Positions 60,076 to 64,000 of a DNA stretch of 64,000 nt are shown here, in pieces; position 1 is the first letter of the stretch, and each line of letters starts with the position of its first letter. The notes below the pieces were generated by a model. The model saw only the letters and a list, made by a program, of their open reading frames with translations. It ran no database searches and was not told where the DNA came from. Source of the stretch: Melastoma dodecandrum (taxonomy: Eukaryota; Streptophyta; Magnoliopsida; Myrtales; Melastomataceae); assembly GCA_029817715.1 (NCBI GenBank), contig JARUPY010000534.1, positions 1,862,501 through 1,926,500 on the forward strand, written 5' to 3'. A program made the position numbers and the translations under genes.

Positions 60076-63000
60076 ATGGCGGCCGTCGCCACCACCTCCT
60101 CCTCGTCGTCGTCCACGTCGTTTTCTCAGCCCAAATCCCGCCTCCTCCTCCCCTCTCGTCGCCGAGCCTTGCCTCACAACAGCCTTAGCTTCCTCCGCCT
60201 CTCCCCTGCAGGCATGGCCGCGCGTCGCTCCCCCGCGGCCCTCTCCCTCTCGTGGGATTCCAAACCGGATGACTCCCAGTTCAACGGGTGGGGATCCGGC
60301 GTGACGGAACAGACACGGCGGAAAGGAAGAGAAGGTGCGTGGAGGTTCGGGAGGCGGTTTCGGCCTCCTTGACTCTCATTTCTGTGTTGGTTTTGATGGG
60401 TGAAAGTCTCCATTGGTTGCGCAGGACTTGGCATTTACTTGATTGGAGCGATTGGGGCTTCGATTGTGGTTTTAGTTGCAGCAATTGCCCGTTTCTCGCA
60501 TCAAAGAGGTATGCGTTCAGTGTTCTGGGCTGAGGATTTCAATCTTGCAAATTAATCAGATATCCTCGGAGACCTATCCGACTTCCCTCTTTGCGGGCTC
60601 CTCACTGTCCTTGTGATTCTGGATGTGTCGCTTACATTGCTACAAAGGCTGGCTTGCCCATCCAGTTCGGGGTGTCATTTTCTACCGTTGGCTGCGATTG
60701 ATGTGTGCTATATACTTGTTTTCGCAGGGTTTAAGATGCGATTTCCGGTTTTCTCTATAACTATGGTTAAATTGACTAGTAGCGTAGAGGAGACTGAGAC
60801 AAGCTTGACAGATGGGCAGGACGCCAGCATGCCAGAGGAAAGTGTAGAAATGGTGGTTCAGGAAGCTGGGGGTAATATGATTTCAGGTAGTTCTTGTATT
60901 GTTGATTTTTTCGAATTGGCTTCATCCACTATGCTGCTACACTAGATTTGTCTCAGAAGTTTGTTAGATATTTTGTTCATTCTAATCTGGTAGTTTTAGT
61001 CAGTTATTTTTTCCATTCCACATAGAAGGTCTAAGATCACTTATGAAAACAAGGTTGAAGTTATCAAACTGAATACACTAGAAGCCATGAAGCAATCATG
61101 GTTTTGTTTGGGTCCTCAAATCAATTTTGTCGATTTCTTTGGTGGCTGATTTTCCACTTTTCCGTTCTGGTTGAGACTACTAACTGGTCCCTAAGATTTG
61201 GAAGGGTGCATTTGATGGATGTCTTCATGTTGCGATTCAGGAAAATTATTTTCCTTCCTAGAGAGCGTTTTTTTAGTATAATAGAGAAGATTAATTTCTT
61301 GATTTTAAAAGGAAGTAACAATTTAGTACCTAATCTTATACCAGTCAGCTTTTCTGATTTCACACAAAGTAGTAGAAAAAATCCTCCGTGTCCTTTATTT
61401 TCTGACGTTCAGGAACGGAATTCCTATTCGAAATTGTGTTTTCATCTTAAATATTAGATAAATCTATAAAGTGAAATTAGGGCCATCAACTTTCATTTGG
61501 TAAATGGTCGAATGAAAGCTTGACGTAATTCTATTGACCGCCCGATGACCTTTTTAAACGTGCATGCAAGCCCCACTTGCAGCTTGTTTGAAAAAGCTGA
61601 TCAAAGCGAAGACTTGTATGGGTTGGAGGTCAGTCAGGGTCTTGCAGCAAGATGTTTGATGGCATGTCTGATTTCAAAGTCCATCTGGGTCTTATTGATT
61701 TTCAATTATTGGTCCTGGCTATTATTTTATTAGACAGTAAATTTTATTTCAGATGTTTCAAGACTGAGCGACAAGACAAAGCGCAATATCATACCACCTT
61801 TGGTTGATTCTACTCAGCAGGAAGCTTTGATGATCTTGAAAAGACTTAAGGTGTTTGGACATCACTATTCTCTGAATATTTCAAAGAAGTTATTGGCATG
61901 GGTATTGTCCTGCAATGTCTGATTGTTATGTGGCTTTTCCTATTGATAATAGTCCATTGATTGGCAGGCGTATGTAATGTTGCTTATGCAGCACTTTTAA
62001 ACTGGACTACTGGAGTAGTTGGATTTTCATGGCATTTTGCCATATTTTGCTCATAGATGGATCTTCTCCAGAGTTTTCTGGTGTTTTGAATGCCATGCTT
62101 CCTTTTTCCATATGTTACCTTTCTTTTTGCTTGACTTTTTGTCTTGAGTGACGTTTCTGCCTCATAAGACTTGAAATTTTCCAAGGCCTTTTGTTCCCAG
62201 CATCGGTGATTTGTTATTAAGCATGACTTCATGTGCAATCAAACTATGCAGATTATTGAAGATGGCATTAAGCCGGGTGAGTTGTGTACCAGAAGGGAAT
62301 ATGCTAGATGGTTAGTTCGTATGAATTCCTCATTGGAAAGGTAAATCTTGTACAGTGGATCTTCAAAGTTTACCCTGCAAATTACATAATCCGATGCCTA
62401 AAACACCTGTTCTGGTTCTAGGAATCCAAGGCGGCGAATTGTCCCATCCAGTTCCCTTCTTGGTTCTGGAATGGCTGCTTTTGATGATGTGAATGTTGAG
62501 GACCGAGATTTTGAAGCCATTCAAGGTTAAGACCCTTGATAATATTTTTAATTCTTTTGCAGAAGAAAGCATCTGACTAGAAATTTCTAATTTCCCTAAG
62601 CCCTTGCGGAGTCTGGTGTTATTTCCAGTAAGCTATCATTAGGCTGTTCTATTGGTGCAATCTCAGATAATCACCCGGTGCTGTTTTTCCCTGATAGGTA
62701 ATTTATAGTAACAGAAAGTACTTTTGATTTCAAAGTTGAGATTTGTTTTCCTATAAAATTCTTTCACTGTGCAGGAATATTTCTCGGGAAGATCTTATAA
62801 ATTGGAGAGTACAGTTGGAATATGATTATATTCCTATAATTGAAGAGGTACCAGTAGCATGAACTATCTGGTCTCCCTTCTTTGTCAGTTTAATTGTCTC
62901 CTTTAGATTGGTGCTTTGCTATGCTTAATGCCTTGCTCATCTGCAGCCAGATGTCAAAGACAAAAGTTGGCTTCATGGATATGAAAGAGTTCAGTTCTGC

Positions 63001-63891
63001 CTTGCCGCCAGAGTTCTTCCGGGACTTGTTGGCTGGTGATAAAAGCATCGTCAGGAAAGCTTTTGGTCTCTCTCACCACCTGCCTCTTGCTTTCACTTTT
63101 ATCCTAGTAATGAGAATACTGGGGCACCTTGCCTTCTAGCTAATCCTATGTAAACTGTTTACAGGACAAAGTAAACGCTTCCAACCCAGTAAACCTGTGA
63201 CAAATGCGCAGGCTGCCGTTGCACTGGTCAGTGAAAAGGTGATGGACGCCATCCAGATCGAGTTATCCCGACAAGAAGCCGAAGAATACTCAAGGAAGGT
63301 TACAATGGATGAGATAAAGAATGGGCTGCTTGAAAGAGGGGATATAAAGAAATATTGGGATGAGAAGCTTAAAGGCGAAGAGACCCGTGGTTCGGAAGTT
63401 GAGAAGGATTATCTTGCTGCCATCGACGCATTACAGCAGGAGAAGCTCATCAATGAAAAGAAGTTGCAAGAGCATATGAAGGAGAAAGCAGCCTTGGATT
63501 GTCAGAAGCAACTGATCCTCAGCCTCGAGGAAGAAGTGGACGAGATGTCGGAACGTCTTGCTTTGGAAAGGTCCTCATTTGTTGCTGAGCAATGTAGGGT
63601 GCAGGACATGATCAGCGAATTACAGACAAAACAAGAAGGGATGCTTGACGCAAAATCAGTCCTTGAAGCCGAGAAAGAAGCTCTCAGGATACTCCGGTAA
63701 CTTACTACTTCCCCCCTGAAACTCCTTTCTCCAACAACTCCCACAAACTTCTTGATTCGGATTACAACCTTTGACACCGGAGTCAATTTCGCAGGTCGTG
63801 GGTGGAGGAAGAGGCTAGGAAGAGCCAGGCTCGAGCAAAGGTCTTGGAGGAGGTGGGAAGGAGGTGGAAATGGGACGACAACCAGTCATAG
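60076..63891 (+). CDS. Chloroplast SLH-domain membrane protein, 11 exons, 568 aa
   Basis: Exons: 60076-60334, 60425-60508, 60728-60886, 61753-61850, 62252-62340, 62422-62525, 62601-62697, 62775-62847, 62951-63065, 63165-63696, 63795-63891. Residues 1 to about 50 are Ser/Arg-rich with few acids (transit peptide). Residues about 88-110 are a membrane helix (LIGAIGASIVVLVAAIA). Residues about 168-320 resemble the S-layer-homology region of plant chloroplast proteins (CTRREYARWLV, AFDDVNVEDRDFEAIQALAE, LFFPDR, ISREDLINWR). From about 365 to 560 a long coiled coil follows, ending VGRRWKWDDNQS. These proteins probably tether plastid envelope or thylakoid structures; no enzymatic role is indicated. 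Exon 9 begins at ccag/atg, not at the upstream gcag, because only that frame is open. It is the intact parent of the fragment at 52521. Confidence 0.92.
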
Positions 63892-64000
63892 GGTTGAGCC
63901 TAGTAGTAGACGGGACGGGGTTATTCCTCCCGCAGGCTTGATCTGACCTTTTCATGAGCTTCCATTTCACGATCTTCCCTGTTGTCGGATGTAAGTTCAT
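63892..64000. other. 3' untranslated region of the SLH gene
   Basis: Only 109 bp remain to the window end; no signal stands out. Confidence 0.5.

Larger units (their letters stand above)
53427..60545. repeat. Segmental duplication, unit B
   Basis: Starts with sequence like the CRWN 5' leader (cccgattacc, ggcgtgtttgggaag, gaagaaaccatga; compare 38668-38740) without any CRWN coding part, and continues through DCP5-B, CYB561-B and into the full SLH gene. Homology to unit A ends at SLH intron 2 near 60545. Confidence 0.88.

Overview
This window is nuclear DNA of a flowering plant. The evidence is long intron-rich genes of plant-only families (CROWDED NUCLEI, arabinogalactan protein, an IDA-type abscission peptide, strictosidine-synthase-like, a chloroplast SLH protein), GT-AG introns, AT-rich spacers and several classes of plant transposon. 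The species cannot be named from the sequence. All gene models below were spliced by hand from reading frame, splice sites and family similarity; lengths are conceptual.

Layout. 0.1-1.4 kb: strictosidine-synthase-like gene (-). 1.6-2.6 kb: a foldback Mutator-like element with a perfect 10-bp target duplication. 4.2-9.7 kb: AAPT1-type CDP-choline/ethanolamine phosphotransferase (+), 18 coding exons including a 10-nt microexon, 389 aa. 10.4-12.6 kb: plastid-type multi-pass membrane protein (-). 13.7-14.8 kb: OCTOPUS-like Cys/His-motif protein (-). 16.9-17.7 kb: lysine-rich arabinogalactan protein (+). 17.9-19.9 kb: DNL zinc-finger organellar protein (-). 21.4-23.4 kb: tandem pair of small secreted Pro/Ser/Thr-rich proteins (+), family not recognised. 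24.4-24.7 kb: small basic protein (-). 26.2-26.5 kb: IDA-like peptide precursor (-). 27.7-29.4 kb: PII-2-like leucine-rich-repeat gene (-), one surplus base in each exon. 32.1-38.6 kb: CRWN/NMCP1-type lamina gene (-), one surplus base in an A-run of its large exon.

From about 38.67 to 60.55 kb lies a tandem segmental duplication. The unit runs from the CRWN 5' leader, through DCP5 and a cytochrome b561 gene, into intron 2 of an SLH-domain gene. Both DCP5 copies (626 and 627 aa) look intact. Both cytochrome b561 copies are broken. The first SLH copy stops at the duplication breakpoint; the second (60.1-63.9 kb) is complete. The first unit has swollen to about 14.8 kb by insertion of hAT remnants, a 1.4-kb solo LTR, a Mutator-like foldback element and a 428-bp TRIM; the second unit carries a 361-bp hAT MITE and a 915-bp palindromic foldback element. 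Because the copies are paralogous, several insertions have an empty site in the other copy.

The most unusual content is the foldback family: three flanked copies plus a relic, sharing a terminal repeat of about 70 bp, with arms built of GC-rich palindromic modules and, in two of the three, tRNA-sized segments with A-box- and B-box-like motifs in inverted orientation.
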